A stretch of 64,000 nucleotides of DNA from Endomychus coccineus (Eukaryota > Arthropoda > Insecta > Coleoptera > Endomychidae), in assembly GCA_958510875.1 (NCBI GenBank), contig OY294067.1, positions 150,982,962 through 151,046,961 on the forward strand, written 5' to 3'. The notes beneath the pieces are model-generated. The model made no database searches and was not told the origin of the DNA. It saw only the letters and a list, made by a program, of their open reading frames with translations. Both the position numbers and the translations under genes were made by a program. Positions 22,356-34,230 of this stretch are shown piece after piece. The number at the start of each line of letters is the position of its first letter. Within the stretch, counting starts at the first letter, position 1.

Positions 22356-22858
22356 GAATAGTTAAAACAAAGTGTTATTGTGACCTATTTCCCGAGAATT
22401 TTTATATATAATTCATACTGGGTCAAGAATCTTATTATTATAAACTATATTCGAAAAATGCTTCGTTACATACATACAGGGTGTCAAAATTTTTATAAAA
22501 AAATCCAGATCTAATGATATTTTTAAAACTACTCTGAATATTCTAATGAAATTTGGCACGTTCAAATAGATAATTTAAATACATCTTCCACCAGTGGCGT
22601 GCTTACAGACACATCTTTGGCTATTTTTCATAAAAAATATGGTACGCCACTGATTTTTTCAGAAGCAAAAATTGTTTCTAGAATCCTTGTTTATTTACAA
22701 CAAAAAATGCTCTTCACTTTTTTCGTTTGACACTTCGTTTGTCATTAAAAAATTAAAATACCTGATTTCTGGAAAACAATTAAACAAAAACGAAAATAAG
22801 AAATTTAATTAGTGGCTTACAACAACAATAATAAAATGAAAGAAAATTAAAGGTAAAA

Positions 22859-23900
22859 TCACAAAAATTGCTCGAAATGTAGTCCACCCATCTCAATACA
22901 TTTTCGACATCTACTCACTAACGCATTTACTGCAGCAGATACTTCATGCGGATTTTGCCGCATATCATTGCAGGCTTGCTGAATTCTTTGAACTAAATCT
23001 TCTCTTGTTAATACAGAATTAGTGTAGACTTTATCTGTAATAGTGCCCCAAACGTAAAAGTCTAGCGGATTAAGATTCGGTGATCTGTGTGGCCAGGTCA
23101 CTGGTCCAATACCATTAACCACGTCATTATTCATGTCATTCTTCCCTAGCCGGCCAATCCATCGTCGAGGATAATTGGTATTGAGACATTCTCTTACAAC
23201 TATTCCAAAATGCGGGGGAGCTCCATCCAGTTGTATCCAACTTTCATGCCTTAAATTAATGGGCGAATCCTCTATGTAGTCCTGCGGATTATTGTTAAGA
23301 AATTCCATAAAAAGTTACGAGTTCAACCTTGGGGGTAGGAAATGTGGACCACAAACATTAACATCAACCAAACATTTACGGAAAATTCATTTTTAAATGA
23401 TCTTGGCCGAATTTCTAGATGATTCTGATGTGCCCAAATATGGGTATTATGGTAATTTGTTACCCCACGTCTGGTAAAAGAAGATTCATCCGTCCAAAGA
23501 ATCTTATGGAAAAAGTTAGGATTTTCTTCCATTGAGCTTAAAAGCCACTGGCAAAATCTTATTCTCTTTTCAGCATCACCAGGATGTAAATCCTGAACAG
23601 GCTGTAGGTGATATGTATGTCTGTGATCATCGTGTAGTGTTCGTAATATTGTAGACTTCGGTATGTAAAGTTTCTGAGCTGCCTTCCGAGAGCTCAGCCT
23701 CGGATTGTTATCAAAAGTACGAAGTATACGATTATTCTGAATATTATATCGACGGTTTCTGTTCCTTTCGTTATTAACACGCAGACCAAAGTTATGAAAA
23801 TTCTGAGGCGTTCTGATGACAACGCGAGCATCTGGAATTCTTCTATTTGGATAGCGCCTACGATATTCACGAACTGCCACTTCTCGATTTCCATCACAAA
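22859..23900 (-). pseudogene. Tc1/mariner-type transposase, one frameshift
   Basis: The 5' frame (23880-23323) has an Arg-rich helix-turn-helix DNA-binding region (REYRRRYPNRRIPDAR, then SSRKAAQKLYIPKSTILRTL) and the first catalytic block HKILWTDESSFTRRG. The 3' frame (23308-22859) has QLDGAPPHFGIVVRECL with the second aspartate and SPNLNPLDFYVWG with the third. The gap between the second and third aspartates is about 54 residues. That is longer than in relatives I know, because of an Asn/Asp-rich insert after RWIGRLGK. A frame change between 23390 and 23310 breaks the gene. It ends EMGGLHFEQFL. The residues needed for a D-D-D catalytic triad are all present, so the copy was recently active or mobilised. 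Confidence 0.8.
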
Positions 23901-24839
23901 ATCCTTAGCAAAAATGAATATCTGCGTATTCGTTTTTGGAAAAAAGCATATTTCAGATTAATACTCGCGCAACACTAATAACAATGTTAACAATAACTCG
24001 AAATTAAATTTCCTGACACAATTCAATCAACTGTCATACTAAACTAAAAGAAAACTTACAGTAGTAGGTAGTTGTTTTAATGGCCTACTACGACAGATTG
24101 AAATTTGTCTGAATTTCAGTTCCTTAAAGAATTTTAATTTTTTACAGACAAACGATGTGTCAAACGGAAAAAGTGAAGAGCCTTTTTTGTTGTAAATTGA
24201 AGAAGGATTCTAGAAATAATTCTTGCTTCTAAAAAATCAGTGGGGTACCATATTTTTTATGAAAAATAGCCGAAGATGTGTCTGTAAGCACGCCACTGGT
24301 GGAAGTAAAATAATATATTTACGCGAAAAGATGTATTTAAATTATCTATTCAAACGTGCCAAATTTCATTTAAATGTCTAGAATAGTTTTCAGGTTATTA
24401 TTAAATCTGGATTTTTTAATGAAAATTTTGACACCTGTATCTTCGTAACGAAGCATTTTTCGAATATGGTTCATAGTACAAACTGATATTATTTTGTATT
24501 TATCTGTCTGCCTTTAATGTTTCCGCATTCGAAACTGGACCATTCTGTATCTGTTATGTTTTCTTGGTTTGCTGGTTAAGGTAACATGGGGCCAATCAGG
24601 CCCCGATTTAAAAAAACGACTCCAAAAAATGAGAAAATTTTGAGGTTGGAATGTTGAGATCTAGAAATAAATATTGGGAATAAACAACTTAATCTCTTCC
24701 GGTCATTTTGAGCCCAAGTACGCCTCATTTGTTTCATTGGAACATGAGAAAAACTATTTTGAAGGTTTTGGGGGGCCCAATTTCAGGTATTTTTGAAAAA
24801 CCCTTGGTTCATAATATTCTTAACCCCCCTGTATATTAA

Positions 24840-26413
24840 TTAATAATCGGATTAATATGCTACCGCTGACAGAATTCTGCTCAAGAGACCTGACAGCGGT
24901 AAAGATTAGGATCAGGGAGGTATGTGGTACGAGGGAAATAGTACTCGGATCAGCGTACTTTCCATCCGACGATCCTGAGCTACCACCCACGAAGAGTGTG
25001 GAGGAACTGGTGATTTACTGCAGGAGAAAAGGACTGCAGCTGATCATTGGCTGCGACGCGAATGCGCACCACACTATGGGGAAGCACTAACAACAATGAA
25101 AGAGGCGAATCGCTACTACAATTCATGCTGGCAAATAATCTGGACACATTGAATGTAGGAAACACACCAACTTTTGTTACAAAAAACAGGAAGGAGGTAC
25201 TCGATGTAACAATAGTCTCTACCTACTTGAGTAATTTTGTTACAGAATGGCATGTGTCCGATGAGGAGAGTTGCTCAGACCATAGACACATAAAATTCAA
25301 GATAAAAAGCGAAATCTATACTGAAACTTATCGGAACCCAAAGAGAACAGACAGCCTACAAAGCAGGCCTAGAACGTAAGCTCCAGGGGACCCAAAGAAA
25401 AATAAGAACAAACATGGACCTCGAGATGGTCGTGGAACAGCTCAACGAAACGATCATCTCCGAGTTCAACAAAAATTGTCCTCTATCTACAAGGAAATCT
25501 ACCAGGAAAGTGCCCTGGTGGAACAGCGCAATTGCGAAGATGAGAGGACAAGCCAGAAAAGAATTCAACAGGACCAAAAAAACTGGAAGGTGGGATGACT
25601 ACAAGAACACCTCGACCATTTATGAAAGTGCACTGGAAAAAGCTAAGAGATATTCATGGAGGAAGTACTGTGAGGAGATTGAAAGCACTGAAGAAAGTGC
25701 TAGACTCCACAGAATGCTCTCTAAGGACACACAACAACCAATAAGCCGACGAATTTGCAAAAAGAGGGTCAGAGAACGCTCCAGATCCAGAACAGACCAC
25801 GGGGGTACCAAAACGTACAGCACGAAGGTCTGTAGAAGACTGGATTATGGAAAACCACGAAGAATACTGGGAAAAAATCCCAGGAAACGCACATGGGAAG
25901 AAATACATCAATGCTCCGTATAACAAAAGAACGACAGAACTATTAGCACTAAACAGGGAAAAAATAAAAGTCGTAATAGGGCTCATGAGTAGCCATGCGC
26001 CAGTAAAAGGGCACCTAAACAAAATGGGACTGTACAATGGCGACCTGACATGCAGACTTTGCGGTAAGGATACGGAAACAGTGACACACATACTGTGTAA
26101 ATGCGAGGAGGCGCTTGATCGCAACCGACAGTCAATTTTTGGAAAAGCCTAACGGCGAACCAGAATTATACAGTTCCCACCCTGTAAAGGACTTGTACAA
26201 ACTCGTACAAGGTACAAACATAATTGAGTGGATACCGTAAACAAACGAAACATAGGCGAGATACAATGGGCCAGTAGGCCTAAGTGTCACCGGAGGCAAT
26301 AGCCAGACAAGCCTACAAAGGGGGTGAAGTTTTTAGTGAGTATGCCTGGAATGTAGACTCTTGACCTCCCCATAAAGGGTTTTCTTCACATCCACAAAAA
26401 AAAAAAAAAAAAA
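24840..26413 (+). mobile_element. Internally deleted APE-type LINE (Jockey-like)
   Basis: A plus-strand LINE relic ends in a 3' untranslated tail and an A-run of about 20 (26394-26413). Coding remnants are an endonuclease N-terminal region and a C-terminal zinc-binding region. The reverse transcriptase, normally between them, is absent, so about two kilobases are missing. The last 150 bases (26264-26400), with GATACAATGGGCC, AAGTGTCACCGG, TTAGTGAGTATGCC and CATAAAGGGTTTT, resemble the 3' tail of the SINE at 41291-41614. No target duplication was found. Confidence 0.7.
24857..26152 (+). pseudogene. LINE ORF2 relic: AP endonuclease plus C-terminal zinc knuckle
   Basis: Frame 1 (24857-25090) reads VLGSAYFPSDD and then LIIGCDANAHHTMG, the EEP endonuclease core with its catalytic Asp-x-Asn. 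After a one-base shift, frame 2 (25047-25379) continues NNERGESLLQFMLANNL, VLDVTIVS and ESCSDHRHIKF, the closing Ser-Asp-His motif. Frame 3 (25414-25923) is basic linker sequence (STRKVPWWNSAIAKMRGQ). Then, after the deletion of the reverse transcriptase, 25847-26152 reads VIGLMSSHAPVKGHLNKMG and CRLCGKDTETVTHILCKC, the CCHC knuckle after the RNase H domain in Jockey-group LINEs. The enzyme would nick target DNA for reverse transcription; this copy cannot. Confidence 0.75.
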
Positions 26414-26680
26414 AGAAACGTGTGGCACTCGAGGACTGCCGCGGTAAAGCTATTGCATAGCATTTTTTCTCAACTTATGCATTTATAATTATTTATTTAT
26501 TTTTAATTTATGCAGTATTTTTTTTCTTTGATATTTTAATTCAAGTTTTTTTTTGATATTAATTCAAGTTACACTTTTTGAGCGTGGTGACCGATAAGAA
26601 AACAAATTTTTTTCTTTTATTGAATAAATAAGAAGTTAATATCGTTTAAAATATTTTTATTATCTTACAATACATGTAGG

Positions 26681-27289
26681 TTATTCAGGAATTTTTATCA
26701 TTGAAACTATAGGTTTATGGTAACTGAAATAAGAAACATAAGTTTGAAACTTGATATCTCCTAAATATCTGGAAAATACCGCGTCAATGGTGGTCCCTTT
26801 TTTTGTTGTGGATTCATGTGGATCATTATTCATTTTCAAATTCAATTTTTCCGAAAGAAAAGTTGTCAACCGCTCTGATTTTTTATCAGCGAAGTTGATG
26901 TTGAAACCGCCAGCCAAGATAAGTGGAAATTTATTACCATTTGTACCAAGTATTTTCGATCCTTCTTCAGTGTACTCCAGTAAAGTGCGATGAATAAAAT
27001 GCTCTACCTCGTCCGATTTTGGATTCGGAGAAATGTAAATTGCTACCATGACTATGTGTAGGCCATTTCTAAGTTTGCATAAGCACGCACAAATATCTCC
27101 AACAAATGAGCGCCTAGCATTAATATCGCTAACGTGTGCAATATTTATTTCAATATTCGGAGTCATAATATTGGTAACATTATTATTATTTTGGTAGATA
27201 GCTATCCCACCTTTTGGAACAGTATCTACAACAGTATATATACCTACATGTATACTTACGGGGCGCACTAAAACTAAGCGTCTGTGCAT
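26681..27289 (-). CDS. EEP endonuclease domain of a Helentron-type protein (fragment)
   Basis: The 202-residue open frame contains PKGGIAIYQNN, RRSFVGDICACLC, MVAIYISPNP, FPLILAGGFNINFAD, STTKKGTTIDAVFSRYL and YVSYFSYHKPIVS. This is the order of an exonuclease-endonuclease-phosphatase fold: the AGDFN motif (here AGGFN, with Gly replacing the catalytic Asp), TTIDAVF and the final SYHKP motif (SDHxP in most members). In insects this version of the domain is fused to the C-terminus of Helitron/Helentron helicases. The Gly for Asp change and the missing helicase indicate an inactive fragment. It is otherwise free of stops over 600 bases. Confidence 0.6.
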   Translation of the reverse strand: MHRRLVLVRPVSIHVGIYTVVDTVPKGGIAIYQNNNNVTNIMTPNIEINIAHVSDINARRSFVGDICACLCKLRNGLHIVMVAIYISPNPKSDEVEHFIHRTLLEYTEEGSKILGTNGNKFPLILAGGFNINFADKKSERLTTFLSEKLNLKMNNDPHESTTKKGTTIDAVFSRYLGDIKFQTYVSYFSYHKPIVSMIKIPE

Positions 27290-27369
27290 ATATGTTAGTA
27301 GGAACTTTTTTCCTCAAAATCTAATTTTCTATCGACTGTTGAAGTTCTGGTACTAAAACCTGGGACACC

Positions 27370-28610
27370 CTGTATATATACATACTGTTATAAAAACTCT
27401 TTACTGAGTTTTATTTTATTTTTAATTAATTTGATTAATTTGAATATTTCAATGTTTTGAATTCTACCGGCTAGCTTTCTTATTGTATTTTGATTTATTT
27501 TGAATCTTATGTTTGTTTTGAATTGAATAATGAATTTATACCTTTTTATTTTATTTGGAATTATATATGGAATTAAACACAATGTTCTTTGAATGTTAAA
27601 ACTTTTATATTTAAATTTCTATGACTCTATTTTATCTCGGGTATCAATTTTTACAATGTTATGTTCAAATAGATCTATGATCTAACCTCAAAATTATTTA
27701 CTATTAATCTTTCTTTACAAAGTTATAATCTACAATCTTTCTTTCAGATTTACAGACAGATAATAATACAATGGAGAAATAATAAATAAACTTACGTTTA
27801 GTTTATATCCAAGAATATGTTTTAAAATGTAGGCAATGTTCACTTGGCTTGATCTTCTTATTAATTTGATAATTCACTTTAACCGTACACAATTTCTCTG
27901 CTATACACAATAAACACAGGTAAACTATGGTTACTTCTTTTGAAATCAGGAACTGTTGAAAATTGTTAACTCAGTTTTATTCTTTTTATTAAAGATATAA
28001 AACTCTTCAATGATGTTTGGAACTTTATCGAAGGCTGGCTATCGTTCGATGTTATAACCTTTAAACTTTGTTCGGAGACTTGGAACACTACTTGACTTGT
28101 AGAAATTATTCATTTGCTTCGGTTACTTTCAACCTTACGAAGCTACTGGAACACTTGGGTTCACCGATGTTTATCCAATAAACTTAGGTTATGGAAATAA
28201 TTTTGTGAGTTGCAGGAGTGCCTTGATTCTTCAGATGTTGATTGCTAACTTTTTGGTTATGTTAAAATTTTGTGTGTTGCAGGAGTACCTTGACTCTTCA
28301 GATGTAATGGCAAAACTGACTTGGCTTGTCTTCAGATGCCTTTTATAGGCCTTCAAAACTGACGCTACTTGATGTCATAATCCACCTATGAGGTGCTTTC
28401 TTTACCTATCAAGAATGCTTTGATGATTGTTGCAAACTGACATAAGTTTTACATTGTTACCCGTCTGACGTTTATAATCCGCCTCGACCAATCAGAATTT
28501 AGTATTCTATAAATTTTGAATTATTGGAGATTTTCAACTTATTTTAATTGATGATGATTCCTTCTTTTTAAATTAATATTGCCTATATTTTTCCACACAC
28601 TTTGGTATAA
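27370..28610. other. Non-coding interval
   Basis: AT-rich, no gene supported. A block containing TGTTGCAGGAGTACCTTGAC recurs in near-identical form about 66 bases apart (about 28205 and 28271). ACCCTGTATATATACAT at 27367 resembles transposon ends. The rest is unexplained. Confidence 0.4.
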
Positions 28611-28617
28611 GATAACC

Positions 28618-29360
<743 letters not shown>

Positions 29361-29429
29361 TAGTTAGAATATGTTTAATTAACCACTTATGTCTAACCTT
29401 TCGTCCAACTTCAGATAGTTGAGCACACA

Positions 29430-29555
29430 ACGTATAATCTTTTTTGCGAAAGTCCACAAGCTACCAACCATTGAGACTTCTTATTCGCATCCACAGGAAA
29501 CGGAAAGAGTTTAACTTCACTTTTCTTGCTAAAACGATACGAACAATTTTTCATT
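29430..29555 (-). pseudogene. THAP-like domain N-terminus
   Basis: The minus strand reads MKNCSYRFSKKSEVKLFPFP and then VDANKKSQWLVACG. This matches the start of a THAP C2CH zinc finger (C-x4-, KLFxFP, W), with the second cysteine apparently replaced. It stops shortly afterwards. It could be the first exon of a gene in the surrounding element. Confidence 0.4.
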
Positions 29556-29895
29556 GTTTACTTGTCATTTTGACATAATGAATTTTAAATTCAAATTCTA
29601 GAGCGCTACTTTCCCCTCGAAATAAACGACCAATCAGCTTGCACTCGAATTTTAAAAAGAGTAGAAGGGAGGCTCCGGCAGACCTGCTATACTTTGAATA
29701 TGGGCGGAGTGGGGGGTGCCAGGTTATTTCGTTACGGAATTTGTTGATTAGGTCACCGCGCTCAAAGCCCGCGATAAAAGCTATATGCAATAGCTTAATA
29801 AAAAAAACCTCCTGGCTATCTAAGTTTTTGTTTTCCCTATTCTACGGCTCTTGTCGTCCGAGAAAAAAATAATAAAACCAAAAATTGACCTGGTA

Positions 29896-29950
29896 CTTGC
29901 CTAAGATTGTTACGTCAACAGTCGTGACTCGGGTTCGATTCCCATTGAGG
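29896..29950 (+). repeat. B-box-bearing tRNA-like remnant
   Basis: GGTTCGATTCC (29932-29942) is a perfect polymerase III B-box, but no convincing A-box or acceptor stem accompanies it. Probably a SINE fragment. Confidence 0.3.
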
Positions 29951-30485
29951 AATTTTTTAACACTTTTCCGGATAATTTTGTGAGAATAAAATATCAAAAA
30001 AACATATTTATTGAAACTGTGGAATTTGATTGATAAAATTAGTATTTTATAATTATTATTATATTATTTGAAAGAGATGCTGAGCACAGTCGTCTAAGAT
30101 TTAAATGAAAAAAGGAGAAACAATGTTATGTTATGCGACACGTGTACGCTATGGTACACATACATAAGTATATACGTGTATATGTACCCATGAAAAAATA
30201 AACCGGTTGAATGTGTGTGTATGAAGAGCCGCCACTTTTTGAAAGCTGCGCATGATGCCTACGAAAGCAAGGAACATCTGCTTCTCTTTCCCATTCATGT
30301 ATAATTTTTCAGGAATGGATGGAGGGCATCAACAGCTTTAATTTGCATTTTGGTTCGAATCAAAAGAGCCATTACTCACCCCGCAATCGTGAAATTACAA
30401 TCTTTACAAAATGACCGATTGCAGGGCAAAGCAAATATCATCTACTTGGATATGACTGGAAATAAAATAAAAACTCTCTTTTTAA

Positions 30486-30974
30486 CATAGAATATGTTTT
30501 TACGGAGGACCTAATTGATGGAAAGCGTTACGTGAATTCGTAACAGGTCAGATTGGTCGAGACCAATAGGCTTCTTCTTCTCTTATACCAGTGCCGAGCA
30601 AGTGCGGAAACATTCGAGAGTAGAGGTGTATACGTGACTGTGACCACATCCATATAAGACAGTCTACTGAGGACGCGGACCTTGTTCAGAATTATCAATT
30701 TATTCTTTTTTATTTGTTGGGAAGGAAGAACATTAAACATTAACATAGAATATGTTTTTACTGAGGACCTAATTGATGGAAAGCGTTACGCGAGATGCGT
30801 TATGCAAAAACCGTTACGTGAATTCGTAACAGGTCTGATTGGTCGAGACCAATAGGCTCCTCCTTCTCTTATACCAGCGCCGAGCGAGCGCGGAAACATT
30901 CGAGCGTAGAGGAGTGTATACGTGACTGTGACCACATTCATATAGGGCAAGTCTACTAAGGATGCGGACCTTGT
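30486..30974 (+). repeat. Tandem ~250-285-bp repeat with paired CCAAT boxes
   Basis: Copy 1 is 30486-30738. Copy 2 starts at 30739 and, after the foldback insertion at 30975-32111, finishes at about 32112-32170. A third, inverted copy lies at about 34560-34900. Each has GATTGGTCGA-GACCAATAG (two opposed CCAAT boxes), CTCTTATACCAG and a CGAGC-rich stretch, a promoter-like arrangement. The copies may be LTRs or a non-autonomous element's ends; TG...CA ends were not established. Confidence 0.6.
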
Positions 30975-32111
30975 AGTCCAGGCTATAAGCCGAGAAAAAA
31001 GCCATAATAAAAAAGATATATAGTAAGCTAGAATTTTAAAATCTTTTTTGCATTTTGTTTCTAATACCCCATAGATCATTCATGACTATCAAGACCGCGG
31101 GGGTCGACCTTTCTACCCCCCCAAAACTGGATTTCAACCCCTTAGAGGAACATTCTTATAAAAACAATCCAAAAGTTTAGAAAATTAATGAATTAAGAGC
31201 CGAAAATGACCCCTCCTATGTTTTTTGGGTCGCTGATCACGATTCCGCAGCTAGTTTTCTCAGAAAACCCCATCCAGATGAGAAATTTGGAAAATTCATA
31301 TATAATATATAATTTATAATTTTGTTGCAAAAATGACCTCTAGTAGGTTTTTTGGCTCGCTGATCACGATTCCGCTGTTATATTTCCCAAGAAACTCTCT
31401 CCAGATGAAAAATTCGGGAAATTTGGAATTTTCCTGAGACGGTCATGAATAATAAAGTATAATTTTGTTGCAAAAATTACTAGAGGTCAAAAATGACTAG
31501 AGGTCATTTTTGCAACAAAATTATACTTTATTATTCATGACCGTCTCAGGAAAATTCCAAATTTCCCGAATTTTCCATCTGGAAAGTGTTTTTTGGGAAA
31601 AATAACAGCGGAATCGTGATCAGCGTCCCAAAAAACTTACTAGAGGTAATTTTTGCAACAAAATTATACTTTATTATCCATAACCGTATCAGGAAAATCT
31701 CAAATTTCCCGAATTTTCCATCTGTGGAGAAGTTTTTGGAAAAAATAACAGCGGAATCGTGATCAGCGACAACAAAATTATAAATTATATATTATATATA
31801 AATTTTTGAAATTTTCCATCTGGAGGGAGTTTTCCGAGAAAACTAACTGCGGAATCGTGATCAGCGACCCAAAAAGATACTACGGGTCATTTTCGACTCT
31901 TAATTCATCAATTTTCTAAACTTTTGGATTGTTCTTATAAGAATGCTCCTCTGAGGGGTTGAAATCTCGTTTTGGGGGGTAGAAAGGTCGACCCCTGCGG
32001 CCTTGATAGTCATGAATGATCTATGGGGTATTAGGAACAAAATTGTAAAAAAATTTTGAAATTCTAGCTTACTATATACATGTTTTTTTTTTCGGTTCGT
32101 TGCCTGGATTA
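30975..32111. mobile_element. 1.1-kb foldback element
   Basis: The ends AGTCCAGGC and GCCTGGATTA are inverted, and almost the whole length folds back on itself around 31490-31505. Within each arm the block GGAATCGTGATCAGCG and its complement recur two or three times. The insertion splits copy 2 of the CCAAT-box repeat, with TTGT on both sides (30971-30974, 32112-32115), a probable target duplication. No coding capacity. Another copy begins at about 63938. Confidence 0.75.
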
Positions 32112-32699
32112 TTGTTCAGAATTATCAATTTATTCTTCTTTATTAGTTGGGAAGAAAGAACATTAAACATGTTATTCGTTTTTATCTAATAAAAACTGTA
32201 CATTTTTTTGACGTTTCAATAATACTCTATTATCTTTATCAAAAATTGTTTTGTCAATTAGTGTTTTCATGTAATTTAGAAAAGAATAGATGATTTCGAA
32301 TAATGGAATTTGTCTGCAGCAGACTTGTGTTTTTAAAATCCTATTAAAACTGCAGAAAACATTGGATCGGTTGTGTGTGAAAGAGTAATGTATGGCTAAT
32401 TTTCAATTTGAATTGGATTGAATATAGTTAAACATAAGACAGTATTTTAAGATTATACAATTCTAAATATCTATGATTATTTTATGAATTAGTTATTCTA
32501 TGATCAACATTTCATTTCTATTATCAACAACTAATCAAGCTTGAGATAATCTAACATCAAAACTTTTATTCATATATGCTAGATAATAAGTTTATCTTTT
32601 TTAGGTTGAATTTTAAATAGACAATAAAACAAAATAACAGAATTTGGTTAAGTTTGAATTAGATTATTGCAAAGTTTTGAAAGACTGGAATCTATTTTG

Positions 32700-32960
32700 T
32701 CATTTACACAATTGTTTCTTTTAATTTGTATACTTTCTAATATCAAACTTTGTTGTTATTCGTTTCAATATTTGAACATTTTGTATTGTTGTAGTCAAAT
32801 GAATGGTTAGTATCTTTTACATGTTTACCAAGTGCAGTGGATGCATTTCTGGTATATTTGTGCCCATTAGCCCATTCAATCTTTTTTCGAGGTATTGGGA
32901 AGATTGGCCGATGTATACCTTTTTGCAATCTTCTCAATACCTCGAAAAAAGAATAGCCAA
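32700..32960 (-). pseudogene. Penelope-like GIY-YIG endonuclease fragment
   Basis: The minus strand reads KKIEWANGHKYTRNAS, TALGKHVKDTNHSFDYNNT and ETNNNK. This is the C-terminal part of the GIY-YIG nuclease of Penelope-like elements (ALxKHxxxxNHxFDFxNT, ETNxxKR). At its upstream edge, 32881-32906 and 32926-32951 form a 26-bp hairpin with one mismatch and a 19-base loop, so the coding end has been duplicated in inverted orientation. Confidence 0.6.
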
Positions 32961-33659
32961 TTCATTACTTTTGACGTTTACCTAATGTATTTTGGAAGAT
33001 ATTTTCCTCTTTCATATCCATTACATCTATAAATCATCAACAGAAATCAATAAAATGGTGTTTCCATCTCCAATCATTTAGTAGAAAAGGCAGATAAGCT
33101 TTTCTACTGAAGATGGCAAATTAACGAAATCTTTATTCAGGTTTCTAAACATTGGAATGGTGTTTGGGTACCCTTATAATATAGTGACTGAAATAATTCA
33201 GAAATTAGATAAAAGAGGTGTATCTCCTTAAATACTACGGTATTATTGTATAATTAGAGTGCATAATTTCAAGAAATTTTTCATTGTGACAATTAGTAAA
33301 TAAATATTCCTACTTTTCACTGACATACGTACGAGGAAGTCGAGTTGACCCCTGATAGTCACGTGGCCCAGGGGAAGATACCTCTTCATACTCGCGGAAG
33401 CTACGCCACTTATAATGAACCAAATTAGTATCTCTGTAAGCTATGAATATAATTGTTGTGAACCGTATCTAAGTTTCTCATCTCAGACATTTAATATGAT
33501 AATATAAATTGTAATTCCAAAAGGGAATAATTCGAAATGAAATTTGATTGAGGAAACCCTCTGCACCAGTTAACTTGAATAAAATACGAAGACTACTCTG
33601 GTAAAGAAATTATTAATGACAGATGTTAACATATATTCTATGTTAGGTACATTGAAATT

Positions 33660-34230
33660 TTGTTCAAATAGTCTATAGACTGTATTTTACTACTCTATGT
33701 TTTAATCTGACACCTGCTACCAAGTTGACTTTATTTATTCACACTATAATATAGCCTTGTTTTATACTGACAACTGCTGTCACATGGATTATCAAAATTT
33801 GCCACAGAGTATACGCCTAAAATGACTGTGGCAGTATGTGAGGCCCACTGTGGAGATGATTACGTCGTTTCTATTGGTCATATGGATTTGAAACTTCGCA
33901 GTCCGCTTTAAGAGGGTGGAAATATGAACCATATTATTTTTGGGCGCGGTAGCCCCGTTTCCAGTAATATTTTTGACATCCATCTTTCTGTTTTTCAAAT
34001 GGTATTATAGTATTTTGTTCAACCATAATCACAACCATGTTTTTCTTAATATTTAAGTGACGTCATCAATTTGCAGTTACAGTCTATTTCATGCAATTAC
34101 TCTGTAACAAATTCTGATATTTCATTTGACAGCAGGTGCCAGTATAAAACAGTTATATTATAGTGTGAATAATTTCGAAAGTAAACCTAACAGCAGGTGT
34201 CAGTATAAAATATAGAGTTGTGAAATACAT
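33660..34230. mobile_element. Non-autonomous element with ~110-bp inverted repeats
   Basis: About 33675-33785 (with GACACCTGCT, TTCACACTATAATATA and GTTTTATACTGAC) returns inverted at about 34130-34235 (AGCAGGTGCC, TATATTATAGTGTGAA, AGCAGGTGTC). The 340-base interior has no gene. Superfamily and target duplication not determined. Confidence 0.6.

Larger units (their letters stand above)
21402..22439. mobile_element. Palindromic (head-to-head) Penelope-like insertion
   Basis: Bases 21401-21900 and 21911-22410 are inverted copies around a 10-base spacer, with one mismatch noticed by eye. The whole is flanked by the 12-bp duplication ATAAACTATATT (21390-21401 and 22440-22451). Each arm ends outward in a hammerhead-like motif and CCCGAGAATTTTTATATATA. 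Only the right copy keeps the extra tail ATTCATACTGGGTCAAGAAT, which is also found at 53880-53910. Joined inverted, 5'-truncated copies and variable target duplications are known for Penelope-like elements. No complete reverse transcriptase or GIY-YIG domain lies within it. Confidence 0.75.
21317..24547 (-). mobile_element. Tc1/mariner-type element with ~375-bp inverted repeats
   Basis: The termini are CAGGATGGTCCAGTTTCGAA on the left and TTCGAAACTGGACCATTCTG on the right, each flanked by TA (21315-21316 and 24548-24549), the target of this superfamily. The left inverted repeat is 21317-21401 plus about 22452-22740, split by a Penelope-like insertion. The right one is about 24170-24547. The shared inner segment includes GTGTCAAAATTTT, and CTTCGTAACGAAGCATTTTT on the right. 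A minus-strand transposase lies between them. Without the insertion the element is about 2.2 kb. Confidence 0.85.

Noticed and set aside
22477..24437. A Tc1/mariner element with ends CAGGGTGTC and GACACCTG flanked by TA
   Set aside because: The sequence outside these points is also inverted-repeated (left part beyond the Penelope insertion), so the true ends are 21317 and 24547.
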